From positions 1,922,001 through 1,986,000 of the forward strand of contig CAVWXT010000005.1 in assembly GCA_963759115.1 (NCBI GenBank): a stretch of DNA of 64,000 nt, written 5' to 3'. The notes beneath the pieces are model-generated. The model did no database searches and had not been told where the DNA came from. It was given only the letters and a program-made list of their open reading frames with translations. The stretch is from CAVWXT01 sp963759115 (lineage in GTDB: Bacteria; Planctomycetota; Planctomycetia; Pirellulales; Thermoguttaceae). A program made the position numbers and the translations under genes. Below, piece after piece: positions 18,626 through 27,967 of this stretch (positions within the stretch are counted from its first letter, which is position 1; the number at the start of each line of letters is the position of its first letter).

Positions 18626-18917
18626 TCAGAATATCATCGAAGCCGCCGGAGACACTGCCGTGGCCCGTGCCAAGAACATTTTCCGGCCCGAACAGATCGA
18701 ATTGAGTGGCGGCGGGGGCACGGACATGGCGGCCCTGATTGTGGCGGCGGCCGAAGAGCGGCCTGCCCCCAAGGCAATCCTGGTTGTGACTGACGGTTAC
18801 ACCGACTGGCCCTGTGAGCCTGTTGGCCCGCGGGTAGTGGCGTGCCTTACGCAAGCCAGAACCGCCGAGCACGTGCCGGAGTGGATTGATACTGTCGTCT
18901 TGAGTCCGGAGAAGTGA
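18600..18917 (+). pseudogene. C-terminal fragment of a VWA-like (DUF2201) protein
   Basis: The reading frame (open from 18528) shows VARAKNIFRPEQIELSGGGG, then TDMAALIVAAAEERPAPKAI and LVVTDGYTDWPCEP. This is the MIDAS-like GGGGTDM...TDGYTxWP end of DUF2201 VWA-like proteins. The normally preceding peptidase-like half and the first VWA strand are missing, and sequence upstream of about 18600 is unrelated, so this is a truncated remnant. Confidence 0.6.
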
Positions 18918-18963
18918 GAGAGCATGGGTTGCCGTATCAGCAAGGATGCCGACCGCGCATGAA

Positions 18964-18996
18964 GAACCCACGCCGGATTCGACGTGGGCTTTGTTG
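18964..18996. terminator. Stem-loop terminator between convergent genes
   Basis: AACCCACG (18965-18972) pairs with CGTGGG (18983-18988), followed in the plus direction by CTTTGTTGTTT. It can end the plus-strand fragment, and on the other strand it lies just past the PEP-CTERM stop. A near copy exists at 20036-20062. Confidence 0.5.
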
Positions 18997-19016
18997 TTTG
19001 ACAACCTGGAATCAGA

Positions 19017-19711
19017 CTAAGCGGCCTTCCGCCGTCGCAAATGGGCAACAGCAATGCCGAGGCCGCCGAAGAGCATGACGAGGGTGGAGGGTTCGGGGAC
19101 TTCGTTCAATACAAAGTGATCCAACGGCACCGCACCTATCCCAGTAAAACCTTCCCCATTTGAGTAGATGGTCAGCGAAGTTATTCCGTCGCCCGACAGC
19201 GTGAAAGTCTGAGCCGGGGAACCGTAGCCCCAGCTTCCATAAGCCTCGCCTACCACACCCACAGCTTCTGTTCCAACATAAGCGGTGGCTGACCATACCG
19301 GCGTCGTCTGCAGGTTGTTGGCGGCGGTGATGCGGGTAAAACTGATGCTCTGTAACGGCGTGCTGAAGTTCATCGTGTAGGAGCACGGAGGCGCGTTCCA
19401 CCCAAGTTGCATAAGCGCATTTTCATCCTGCCAACCGTTTGGTGCACCCACGCCCATGTTGATGATTCGAACCTCGCCGGATTCGTTGTTCGGGCTGATA
19501 TTGTCCAGAGTAATTCCATATTGCGCCAGGTAGGGCGCTGCGTCAGCACCAACACCGTTGCCTTGCAGGTCTGTTGCTTGTGCTTGGTCTTTAGTGACAA
19601 TATTATCAAAGTTCAGCGTTACTACGTCGGCGCCGCGTAGGGCGCGGCCAGCCACGTCAGAGCGGCCGCAACTACCGCCACAGTGCAGATCTTGAATGCA
19701 GTCATTTTCAT
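19017..19711 (-). CDS. PEP-CTERM sorting domain protein (one frame break)
   Basis: The ATG at 19711 gives a signal peptide MKMTAFKICTVAVVAAALTW ending at AAPYAA. A 2-nt excess near 19640 moves the mature part into the next frame (ADVVTLNFDNIVTKDQAQAT...). The C-terminus is a classic PEP-CTERM tripartite signal: VPEPSTLVMLFGGLGIAVAH then LRRRKAA. Such proteins are processed by exosortase at the outer surface. The mature part is a beta-rich, Asn/Thr-rich domain (LQTTPVWSATAYVG). The last 20 or so codons plus the terminator are duplicated at 20036-20117. Confidence 0.85.
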
Positions 19712-20035
19712 TCTCCTTTTCTGATCTGGCGCGGTTATTGTTGGCTCACGTCTCTGCACCGGAACATAAGCCCGGCCGCAGTCGTGTCGCCGCCGAAGAT
19801 GTTCACTGACACTTCCCATACCACACACAGCCAAGCTTGACGCTCACAACCCACTTTCATATACCTATAGACTGCCGAACCCCGATTCCTGACAAACAAA
19901 ATGGAAAGATTCCCAAATCAACTCTCCAGAGGGATAATAGGCAATTCGTCCTGTCAGAAGTGCCACTAACGATTGGCAGGAATCCCGTAGCGGATGACGC
20001 ATCTAAACCCCGTCACGACGGCCAAGTTCCGCGTA

Positions 20036-20066
20036 TGAAAAGCCCACGGATTCGACGCGGGCTCTG
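20036..20066 (-). terminator. Stem-loop terminator of the PEP-CTERM remnant
   Basis: AGCCCACG (20041-20048) and CGCGGGCT (20056-20063) pair around a 7-nt loop; on the minus strand the stem is followed by TTTTC. It is a near copy of the 18964 stem-loop. Confidence 0.5.
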
Positions 20067-20089
20067 TTGATTGACAATTTGGAATGGGA

Positions 20090-20173
20090 CTAAGCGGCCT
20101 TCCGCCGTCGCCACCAGCCGATGCTGATCGCAAGGGTGGCGAGTAGTGCAAGAGATGACGGTTCGGGAACCAA
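20090..20173 (-). pseudogene. Truncated PEP-CTERM gene tail
   Basis: The minus strand encodes ALVPEPSSLALLATLAISIG then WWRRRKAA and a stop, a complete PEP-CTERM anchor. The frame runs straight into the inverted repeat of the insertion sequence at 20172-21506. The 5' part is not found beyond the other end of the IS, so the gene lost everything but its sorting signal. Confidence 0.7.
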
Positions 20174-21506
20174 GGCAGCCCGCAGGAAATAATCTACCAA
20201 GGTTTGGGATGAATTACGAGGCTCCATTTCGGGAGCAATTTTGAGCGTTCGAGACGGGTAGCAATGGGACGGAAATCGCGGGGTGAGAGACGGACGCCGG
20301 TCTCGTACACGCGGTCCAGTAGATGCACAATCGGAGCCACGCCGCGCCACGTCATGGTCTTGGCCCATCGCAGAACTGTCTCGATGGATTTCAGCAGCGT
20401 GCCGTTCCAGTGGTTTTCCAGAATGCCCCAACAGCGTTCGATGAGGTTATACTTGCTGTGATACGGCGGGTAGTACGCCAGTTCGAGCATCAGTTGGTGC
20501 CGATCCGAGAACTCCACCAGACGCTTCATAAACTGCGTTCGCGAACTGGCGATTTCCGGGCCGTTGTCCAGGTCGATCAACAGCCGACGCACGCCGGGAT
20601 GCGCGGCCTGGCGGTTGCTCCACCACAGTTCCAGACAATCCGCCACGAAGTCGCTGGTGTCCCGCGAAGTCCCGAAGACCACATTCAGTTGACCGCTGTC
20701 GACCTCCAGAATACCGGCCGGCGCGAGCACGGCGTCGGGATGCATGTCATGGTCGGCAGCACGCACGGACTGCTGGCCGCGGGCCACGCCGCCACGCGAA
20801 AACTCGCCGATCTTCACCTTGGCCTTGGTGTCGAGCGAGATGCGGAGCGTTTCCCGGTCTTGCGCGGCTTCGGCGTGGACTTGCCGCAGGTGGTCGAAGA
20901 TGGCGTCGGTTTCGGGAAGTTTTTTTGAGGCTTGGTCTTGCGGACCCGCCGCAGCCGATAGCCCAAGCGATTCAAGATGTCATGCACGGTGCGTTCGGCC
21001 GGCACATGCCGATCCTTCTCCGCCGTGTTGGCCGCCAATCGCTCGCGCACCGCCTTGGCGGTCATCCGCGTATAGGCCAGCGGCGTTTGGAACTTCGGAT
21101 CGGCTTGGCTGTGCGGATCGACTAGCGCGTGGATTTCCTGCACCAGTTCCGGTTGTTGCTCTTCGGTCTTGTGCCGGCCGCGAGTCGAGAAATCGTCCAC
21201 GCAACGAATCCCGGTGCGGAGTTCGTTCAGCCCGGTATTGACCGCATCCCGCCCCCAGCCAAAGACCTGTTCGGCTCGACGCGGATTGCCCCGGCAATAC
21301 TTGATCGCCGTCTCCGCTTGAAACTGCCGCCGCCGAAATCCCGTCAGTTTCCGGGCCGCCGACTTGATCGTCTCTCGCACCGATTCCGTCAATTCTGTCA
21401 GCATCGTCTCGTCCCTGAGACACAAAGCCCACAATTTCTCCCCCGAAAAGATGCCTTCTACCAAAACCGCCCATTCTACGGTAGATCATTTTCTGCGGGC
21501 TGCCTT
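20172..21506 (-). mobile_element. Complete ISAzo13-type insertion sequence
   Basis: Terminal inverted repeats of 25 bp (20174-20198 and 21480-21504; GGCAGCCCGCAG core) match with 2 mismatches and may extend 2 bp outward. They enclose a single transposase gene. The element truncates a PEP-CTERM gene on the left; on the right it abuts the hairpin downstream of the 21581-22856 gene. No clear target duplication is visible beyond 2 bp. Confidence 0.85.
20194..21404 (-). CDS. ISAzo13-family transposase, probably joined by -1 frameshifting
   Basis: The first frame (ATG 21404, MLTELTESVRETIKSAARKL) contains the N-terminal HTH and linker up to KTKPQKN. The second frame continues with the catalytic part: KIGEFSRGGVARG, LLIDLDNGPEIASSRTQFMK, LAYYPPYHSKYNLIERCWGI and LENHWNGTLL, the D-D-E core diagnostic of ISAzo13. 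The junction is an A7 run at 20920-20926 forming the canonical slippery heptamer A AAA AAC; a -1 slip gives a continuous product through ...LPETDAIFDHLRQVHAEA. It could equally be a homopolymer error. Confidence 0.85.
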
Positions 21507-21546
21507 AGGTCTTTGCCACTAAGGCCAAAGGCCAAAGACCTAAGGC
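21502..21546. terminator. Strong hairpin between the IS and the next gene
   Basis: GCCTTAGGTCTTTGCC (21502-21517) is inverted as GGCCAAAGACCTAAGGC (21530-21546) with a 12-nt loop. It lies just past the stop of the minus-strand gene at 21581 and overlaps the IS edge by a few bases. Confidence 0.5.
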
Positions 21547-21580
21547 CCACGGGCTGAAGCATAACCTACATCCGCGTTGG

Positions 21581-22856
21581 CTATTGCCCCGGCCGGACGC
21601 TGGTCTGCCCCACGGGGCGAACGTCGCGGACGCGAATCGTGGGGCGCGATTGATCGATCGATACCGCCTCCGACGTCTCGTGTACGCCCACGTTGCCGGC
21701 CTCGTCGCGCACCTCTAATCGCAAGTAGAGCTGCGGCCGGCGTGCGGTTGTCGATCGGCCAGGCGTAGCGGCCGGTGTTCTCCAGTCCGCTGGCGATCGG
21801 CAGCCACGGCCCACCCAAGGTCTGACTGAACGCGAGCGAGACGGGCCGGGCCGCCAACATCTTGTCGTCGGCCTGCCAGGAGATGATCAGACGCCCCGCT
21901 TCCGAGTCGGTCCCTTGCTGGGCGGAGACGATCCGCGCGGTGGGCTTGGTGAGGTCCACGCCGATCCAGAGGTCGGGCAGATCGCCACTCTGCGGCGGCG
22001 CGCCGCCCAGGCCCGCGCCGTTGCTCACCACGACGCGGAAGCCGTAGATGCCCTCCTCGTCGACGCTGACCAGCAGGGGACTGCGGTTGTTGTTGTCGAC
22101 GGCGAAGCGGCGCCACGTCTTGCCGGCGTCGCGGGTGCCCCACAACTCCACCCGCCCGATGCCCGAGGGACCGATTGAGTCGACGTCGTACTCCAGTTCG
22201 AAGAGCCGCGAGTTGACCATCCGCGGGCGTTCGCCGGGAGGCAGGCCGGGGATCGCCGCGGCGCCGCCCCGCCGTGAGTCGGCGCCGGCAAAATTGTTGC
22301 CGATCGCCGGATTGATGGCGATGGCTACGGAACCTCTCGGCTCGGCGGCCGTCGAAGAATCGACGTTGGTCAGCGGCCTGTCGGAGGACGGCCCCGAGGC
22401 ACGCGTTTGCGGCCGGGTGGCCGCATCGGCCGATGCGGTCGCCGACCCGGTCTGACCGCGCGGCGGTGTGGGCTTCAGGCCGGCAGTCCGCGTATCTACC
22501 AGCACCCGCATCTGCGGGCCGCTGATCGTTTCAGGCTGCACCTGGCCGGCACGATCCACCGTGCGAATGGCAAACCAATACTCGCCATCGGCGCCGGCGC
22601 GGAAGAGGAAGTGTTCCTGCGTGGGAGGCGCCTTGGCGTACAGGTTCCAATGCGCCCCGCGGTCGCCCGAAACGTACAGTTGCACGCTCACGGGTTGTCG
22701 GGCGGGGTCGTTGACGGGACGCACCTGGAACGGAAGCTTGAACAGGGATTGCCGAGCGACGACGGGCTCCGGCAGCGCCGGCGCGGAGGCAGGCGTCGGG
22801 CTGGCGCCCAACTGCGAGGCCAACGTCAGTGCGACCAGCCAATGTGACAGCGACAT
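21581..22856 (-). CDS. Secreted repeat protein of unknown function (one frame break)
   Basis: The ATG at 22856 gives MSLSHWLVALTLASQLGASP (signal peptide). The mature part has two similar beta-domains: FQVRPVNDPARQPVSVQLYV then SGDRGAHWNLYAKAPP, and RLFELEYDVDSIGPSGIGRV then ELWGTRDAGKTWRRFAVDNN. Both suggest Ig/fibronectin-like folds (strand-GDxGxxW motif). The C-terminal YLRLEVRDEAGNVGVHETSE lies in another frame; the break near 21738 is an extra G after GCC. It is probably an exported structural or adhesion-type protein. Confidence 0.65.
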
Positions 22857-23094
22857 ACCCGAGACCTCGCGCATCGGAAGCCGACAATCCCGCGGAAATC
22901 GTATCGGTTATAGCGGTCGCGTCACTTGAGAAAGAAGTGCCGACAAGTGCGGCGGGGTAAAAGGCGCAAGATAAAGAAAGGTGTAGGGTGGGCAGCGCCC
23001 ACCGAACGACAGCGTGTTTGGTGTTGGGGGTGACAGTACAACTGCCGTCCCAACCGAACGCCCCGGCAGCGTTTCGCGGCCGGCAGTGCCCGCC

Positions 23095-23919
23095 CTACGG
23101 CTCGCCGCGCCCCTTTTCGCCTGCCAGTCTCTTGGCGGCGGCCTGGTCGACGCAGATCCGACGGATTCCCGTCGCCCGGCCGGTCTCCGGGTCCACGTCG
23201 ACGATCGTGCCGTTGAGACGCACGTCGCCGCTGGCAACGTCGAAATGGGTGGGACGAAAGGTGCGGGTCGTCTCCATCACGCGCTCGATCTGCCGGCCGA
23301 GAATGCTCTCGTGAGGACCGGTCATGCCGACGTCGCACTGAAAGGCCGTTCCCTTGGGGAGGATCTGCTCGTCGGCGGTCGGCACGTGGGTATGTGTGCC
23401 CAGCACGGCGCTCACGCGGCCGTCAAGGTGCCGCCCCATCAGTTGCTTGTCGCTGGTGGCCTCGGCGTGGAAATCGACCAGGACTACGTGTACGTCGGAG
23501 GGCAGGGCGGCCAGCACGCGGTCGGCCGCCTGAAAGGGACAATCGACCGGCGGCATGAACACCCGGCCCAGGAGCACCAGAATGGCCACGTTGACCTGTT
23601 GCCGGGTACGCAGCACGGCGAAGTCGCGTCCCGGGGCCAGCGCGGGATAGTTTGCCGGGCGGACGATCTTGCGCTCCGTTTGCAGGATCGAGAAGACCTC
23701 GCGGCGGCGAAAGGCATGATCGCCCAAGGTGATGCCATCGACGCCGGCGGCCAACAGTTCGTGGTAGATGTCCGGCGTCAAGCCCGAGCCGCCGGCGGCG
23801 TTTTCGGCGTTGGCCACCACCAGATCGAGGTTCTCCTCGGCGCGCAGCCCGCGAAGGGCCTGCGTGCAGATGTGCCGGCCGGGCTTGCCTACGATGTCGC
23901 CGATCAGGAGGATGCGCAT
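23095..23919 (-). CDS. ymdB: YmdB-type metallophosphoesterase (TIGR00282)
   Basis: The 274-residue product begins MRILLIGDIVGKPGRHICTQ with the metal-binding GDIVG. NAENAAGG, GDHAFRRREVF, VDFHAEATSDKQLMG and LGTHTHVPTADEQILPKGTA are the family's metal and active-site blocks (Asp, Asn, His, His). Family members hydrolyse 2',3'-cyclic nucleotides, and YmdB of Bacillus acts together with RNase Y. It starts one base after the rny stop, so the two form an operon, a classic pairing. One usual 'GNH' is GDH here. Confidence 0.92.
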   Translation of the reverse strand: MRILLIGDIVGKPGRHICTQALRGLRAEENLDLVVANAENAAGGSGLTPDIYHELLAAGVDGITLGDHAFRRREVFSILQTERKIVRPANYPALAPGRDFAVLRTRQQVNVAILVLLGRVFMPPVDCPFQAADRVLAALPSDVHVVLVDFHAEATSDKQLMGRHLDGRVSAVLGTHTHVPTADEQILPKGTAFQCDVGMTGPHESILGRQIERVMETTRTFRPTHFDVASGDVRLNGTIVDVDPETGRATGIRRICVDQAAAKRLAGEKGRGEP

Positions 23920-23920
23920 G

Positions 23921-25480
23921 CTATCGGGCCATCTCCACGTGCCTCGTTTCGCGGAGCACGGTGACTTTGATTTCGCCGGGATACGTCAGTTGCTGCTCGA
24001 AGGCCGTGACGATGTCGTGGCAGATCTTGGCGGCCGTTTCGTCGGTGGTTTCCTTGGCGCTGACGATCACGCGCAGTTCGCGGCCGGCCTGGATGGCATA
24101 CGCCTGCTCGACGCCGGTGAACTTGTTGGCGATCGATTCCAGTTCTTCCATCCGCTTGACGTAGCGTTCGAGGGTCTCGCGCCGGGCGCCCGGCCGCGAG
24201 GCGCTGCAGGCGTCGGCGGCCGAAACCAGCACCGTGTAGGGATTCTCGATGCGGAGGTCGTCGTGGTGCCCCATCGCGGCCTGGATCACTTCGGGCCGCT
24301 CGCCGTAGCGCTTCAGCAGTTCGCCGCCGATCTTGGGGTGGCCGCCCTCGGCCTCGTGGTCGGCCGCCTTGCCGATGTCGTGGAGCAAGCCGCATCGCCG
24401 GGCCAGTCGGCCGTCCAGGCCCATTTCGTCGGCAAGCATGCTGGCGATGAAGGCCACCTCGATGCAATGCCGCAGCACGTTCTGGCTGTAGCTGGTGCGG
24501 AAGTGGAGGCGGCCCAGCAGGTTGACCAGCCGCTCGTGCAGCCCGTGGACCTCGGCCTCCAGACAGGCTTGTTCGCCCAATTTTTGGATGTGCCGCTCCA
24601 GTTCGCGCTGCGTGCCGGCGACGATTTCCTCGATCCGCGTGGGATGGATGCGGCCGTCGGCGATGAGCTTTTCCAGGGAGAGGCGGGCCACTTCGCGGCG
24701 GATCGTGTCGAAAGCGCTGACGATGACCACGCCCGGCGTGTCGTCGATGATGACGTCCACGCCGGTGGCCTTCTCGAAGGCGCGGATGTTCCGGCCTTCG
24801 CGGCCGATAATGCGCCCTTTCATTTCGTCGTTGGGAATGCCCACCGTGCTGGTGGTGGTCTCGGCGGTGTGGGCGGCGGCGTAGCGCTGGATCGAGGTCA
24901 GCAGCACCTCGCGGGTCTTCTGCTCGCAGATCTCCGCAATCTTCTTTTCGTGGGCGACGATCAACGCGCCCGTCTCCTTCTGGAGTTGGCCGTCGAGGAT
25001 CTCCAACAGGCGTTGGGTGGCCTCCTGCTGGCTCAGGCCGCTTAGCTCGTGCAGGGTCTGCCGCTGCAAGTCCAACAGCTTGGAGAGCTCTTCCTTGCGG
25101 CGATTGGTGTCCTGAATGCGCTCGGTCAGCTTGCGCTGCGTGCTCTCCACCATCTTATCCCGCTTTTGGAGCACGTCGGCCTGCTCCTCGAGCGCGTCCT
25201 GGCGCTTGTCCAGCAGCCGTTCGCGTTCGTGCAGCTCGCCGCGGAGGCGGCGGAGTTCCTTTTCGCTTTCGGCCTGCTGCTGGAGCGCCGCCTCCTTGAT
25301 TTCCAGTTCGGCCTCGCGGCGGCGGTTGTCCACCTCGACGTTGGCCTTCCGCACAATCTCGCGGGCCTCCGACTCGGCGTCGCGACGCCGCAAGCGGTCC
25401 AGCAGCTTGTTGATGAGAAACGTCATCGCCGCCGCGATGACGGCCGTCAATATGATGTAGAAAGCACCTAGCCAACCCAC
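23921..25480 (-). CDS. rny: Ribonuclease Y
   Basis: I chose the GTG at 25480 (AAAGGA 8 nt upstream), giving 519 residues, the normal RNase Y length. An N-terminal membrane helix (GWLGAFYIILTAVIAAAMTF) is followed by a long coiled coil (residues about 30-210), a KH domain (MKGRIIGREGRNIRAFEKAT) and the HD domain (RHCIEVAFIASMLADEMGLD, CGLLHDIGKAADHEAEGGHP). It initiates mRNA decay at the membrane. The frame is intact. Confidence 0.95.
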   Translation of the reverse strand: MGWLGAFYIILTAVIAAAMTFLINKLLDRLRRRDAESEAREIVRKANVEVDNRRREAELEIKEAALQQQAESEKELRRLRGELHERERLLDKRQDALEEQADVLQKRDKMVESTQRKLTERIQDTNRRKEELSKLLDLQRQTLHELSGLSQQEATQRLLEILDGQLQKETGALIVAHEKKIAEICEQKTREVLLTSIQRYAAAHTAETTTSTVGIPNDEMKGRIIGREGRNIRAFEKATGVDVIIDDTPGVVIVSAFDTIRREVARLSLEKLIADGRIHPTRIEEIVAGTQRELERHIQKLGEQACLEAEVHGLHERLVNLLGRLHFRTSYSQNVLRHCIEVAFIASMLADEMGLDGRLARRCGLLHDIGKAADHEAEGGHPKIGGELLKRYGERPEVIQAAMGHHDDLRIENPYTVLVSAADACSASRPGARRETLERYVKRMEELESIANKFTGVEQAYAIQAGRELRVIVSAKETTDETAAKICHDIVTAFEQQLTYPGEIKVTVLRETRHVEMAR

Positions 25481-26344
25481 GATAATGGTCCTTTGGCAAA
25501 TCGGCGGGACCAAGTGCGTCTGACCCAACGCCAACGGCGTCGATCGACCAACTACCGTCGGCCGACAGACCGTCAGCGGCCAGAGCGTGCAAAACGGCAC
25601 AGAAGCCGGAAGAACAGCCGATTATGCCCCATCGCGAGGCACGGATCGCGGACATGTCGCCGAAGCTCTGCGCAGGCGCAGCTTCCGGCCACACGTGTAC
25701 CCAAGGGACTGGATCAAGCCGCATCGTCATCCAGCCGACGCCGGGAGAGCGGGCCGGGCCGTATTCGCCCGGGCGCGGACCGCGACCCGCACGCAACAGG
25801 ACCGGTGAATACTCCATCCGAGCGGATTGGTCTCCGCCCGCAAAGAGCACCACCAGCCACCGCACGATGATCATCAGTACGTCGAACATCGTTTTGGTCC
25901 CGTGCATCGGATGGTTCTAGCTGCCTAATTCACCGTTGATGAAAAACACTCTGTATGCTGTTCGTCGGCTTCGGCCGCCTGTCAGGCCCACCGAAGACAC
26001 TATGTTTTCATTCATCCCAATCTTAACAGAGTTGCGGGAAACTGCAACCGGCAATTCTCGCGGCGGCGCGAGATCGCCTGGTGGACGGGCGTGTATTATG
26101 GCGATCGTGCCACGTGTAGGACGGAATATCCCATCCGTCCCGAACCTTGGGGTGGATTGGGGCGTTTGTGACGGCTGCACGCCCTCGCCGGCCCCAAGTC
26201 CGGCGGATCGGCCCGTCATGGAACCCGCCATTAGTGGGGTGGCGTTCGGCCGCGTTCGGTGGCATATAAGTAGTGGCTAGTGGTTGGTGGCTAGTGGCTG
26301 GCGGCGAGAGAATTGAAACGGGCCAACACGACCACTGAGAGGCT
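25481..26344. other. Long gap upstream of rny, no confident gene
   Basis: About 860 bp between rny and the palindrome at 26345. A bulged hairpin CCGAAGCT.CTGCGC / GCGCAG.CTTCCGG occurs at 25660-25688. A minus-strand frame from about 25907 starts with a hydrophobic stretch (MFDVLMIIVRWLVVLFAGG) but overlaps rny and has no family. A structured leader or small RNA for rny is possible but not shown. Confidence 0.4.
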
Positions 26345-26450
26345 GTGAATCTTTCAAAACCATCGCCGTAAGTCCTTATTTCTCGTAGCGAGTTTCACCG
26401 AGAAATAAGGACTTACGTCGCAAAAATCGTTTTTCGGTCGATAGATTCAC
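26345..26450. repeat. Nested palindromic element
   Basis: A perfect 19-bp inverted repeat (26367-26385 and 26399-26417, CGTAAGTCCTTATTTCTCG) has a 13-nt loop. An outer pair GTGAATCT (26345-26352) and AGATTCAC (26443-26450) closes the whole 106-bp unit. AT-rich arms contrast with the GC-rich surroundings. It is flanked by short TAGTGGCTAGTGG / CCACTAGCCACTA repeats, consistent with a small mobile or REP-type element. Confidence 0.7.
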
Positions 26451-26486
26451 GTCCTCTGACCACTAGCCACTGACCACTAGCGGCGA

Positions 26487-27943
26487 AGTGTCAGTACGTT
26501 AAGGTCACTTAGATGTCAGTACGTTAAGGTCATTTGTGGAGTAAAACAGGGCATGGCCGGGGGCGGAACGGAAGGAGGGCGTAGCCCGACTGGAGTTCCG
26601 CCCCCGGCCATGCCGGACGCCGAGCCAAGGGGTGGGCTTGTGGTTGAATCGCATTGCTGCGATACCAACCCAGAAACCCCTGGAGTTACTTGTGATGGTT
26701 CAAAAACAGTCCCACCGAACGACGACGTCAGATCGTGGCTGCGGTGCGGCGCGGAGCGTCTCAGCGTACCGTAGCGGTTCGCTTCGGCGTTGCGCTTTGT
26801 ACCGTGCAACGATGGTTTCAACGTGCTCAGGGTCAAAGGCTGAATCGTGTCGATTGGAACGGTCTTTCCTCGGCTCCCCATCGAACGCGACGTACGAAGG
26901 GTTCCCGCGAGCAGGAGGTGTTGACCATCCGTCGTCGGCTGAAGGACCACAGCCCGCTGGGAGAGTTTGGCGCTGCGGCCATTCGACGCGAAATGGAAAC
27001 CCGCGGGATCGCGCCGTTGCTCTCGATTTCCACGATCGGCCGGATTCTGCGGCGTCATGGTGTCCTGGATGGCCGCCGACGAGTTCGTCGTCCATCGCCG
27101 CCACGAGGTTGGTATCTTCCCGCGGTTGCAGCGGCAAAGGCCGAATTGGACAGTTTCGACACGATCGAAGGTCTGGCAATTCGTGGTGGGCCCCATGTGG
27201 CCGTTTTGACGGGAATATCGCTGCATGGCGGTCTGCCCGCAACCTGGATCGCCCAGGCCGTCAGCGCCAAGATGGTGGTGAACGCCCTGGTGGAACACTG
27301 GCGTTCGGTAGGGCTTCCCGCCTACGCGCAGTTCGACAACGACAATCGGTTTCACGGTCCTCGGCAGTACGCCGACACCGTGGGACGCGTGATCCGGTTG
27401 TGCTTGAGCCTGGGCGTAACGCCTGTCTTTGCGCCGCCGAACGAGACCGGTTTTCAGGCGGCCATCGAGAGCTACAACGGCCGGTGGCAAGCCAAGGTCT
27501 GGTCGCGATTCACACACGCTTCGATCCGCGGCCTGAGCCAGCGATCGGCCAAGTACATCGCGGCGGCGCGAAGCGCAGCAGCGCCCGTATCGAAGCCTCG
27601 CCGCGCCGTCGGCCGTTTCCAAAACATTGGCGTCTGGACCTGCAACGTGCTCCGCGCGGAATGATCGTCTTCTTGCGACGTACCGACAACCACGGTCGGG
27701 CCAGCCTTCTCGGTCATGCGTTTGCGGTCGATCGACATTGGCTGCACCGCCTCGTTCGTGTGGAGGTCAATTTGGACGACAACACTATCCGCTTCTCTGC
27801 CTTGCGACGCCGCGAGCCAACCGATCAGCCACTCTTGAACAAGGTGTCCTACACCCTGCCAAAACGTCCCTTCCAAGAGTGACCTTAACCTATTGACACT
27901 TGCCATTGTTTCAACAAAAAAGTGACCTTAACGTACTGACACT
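26487..27943 (+). mobile_element. Insertion sequence with doubled inverted ends
   Basis: Perfect 24-bp terminal inverted repeats lie at 26487-26510 and 27920-27943 (TGTCAGTACGTTAAGGTCAC core). A second, inner pair sits at 26514-26532 and 27880-27898 (19 bp, 3 mismatches). Length is 1457 bp, with one transposase gene inside. Flanks carry CACTAGCCACTAG-type short repeats, so the IS entered a repeat cluster. The TGT ends and one-gene layout suggest the IS481 group. Confidence 0.85.
26735..27882 (+). CDS. IS481-like DDE transposase (frame broken)
   Basis: An N-terminal HTH (QIVAAVRRGASQRTVAVRFG followed by VALCTVQRWFQRA) precedes an rve core: KAELDSFDTIEGL (first Asp), AQFDNDNRFHGPRQYADTVG (second Asp) and VFAPPNETGFQAAIESYNGR (Glu). 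After about 27565 the coding frame changes, and the C-terminal RRPFPKHWRLDLQRAPRGMI, then VFLRRTDNHGRASLLGHAF, is read in another frame up to 27882. The start is unclear: GTG 26735 or an ATG at 26694 in a different frame across an A5 run. Copy status is therefore doubtful. Confidence 0.75.
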
Positions 27944-27967
27944 CGCCCACTAGCCACTAGCCACCCC

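Noticed and set aside
25155..25907. Minus-strand ORF of 250 codons upstream of rny
   Set aside because: Its second half overlaps rny in another frame; only the first 25 residues look protein-like.
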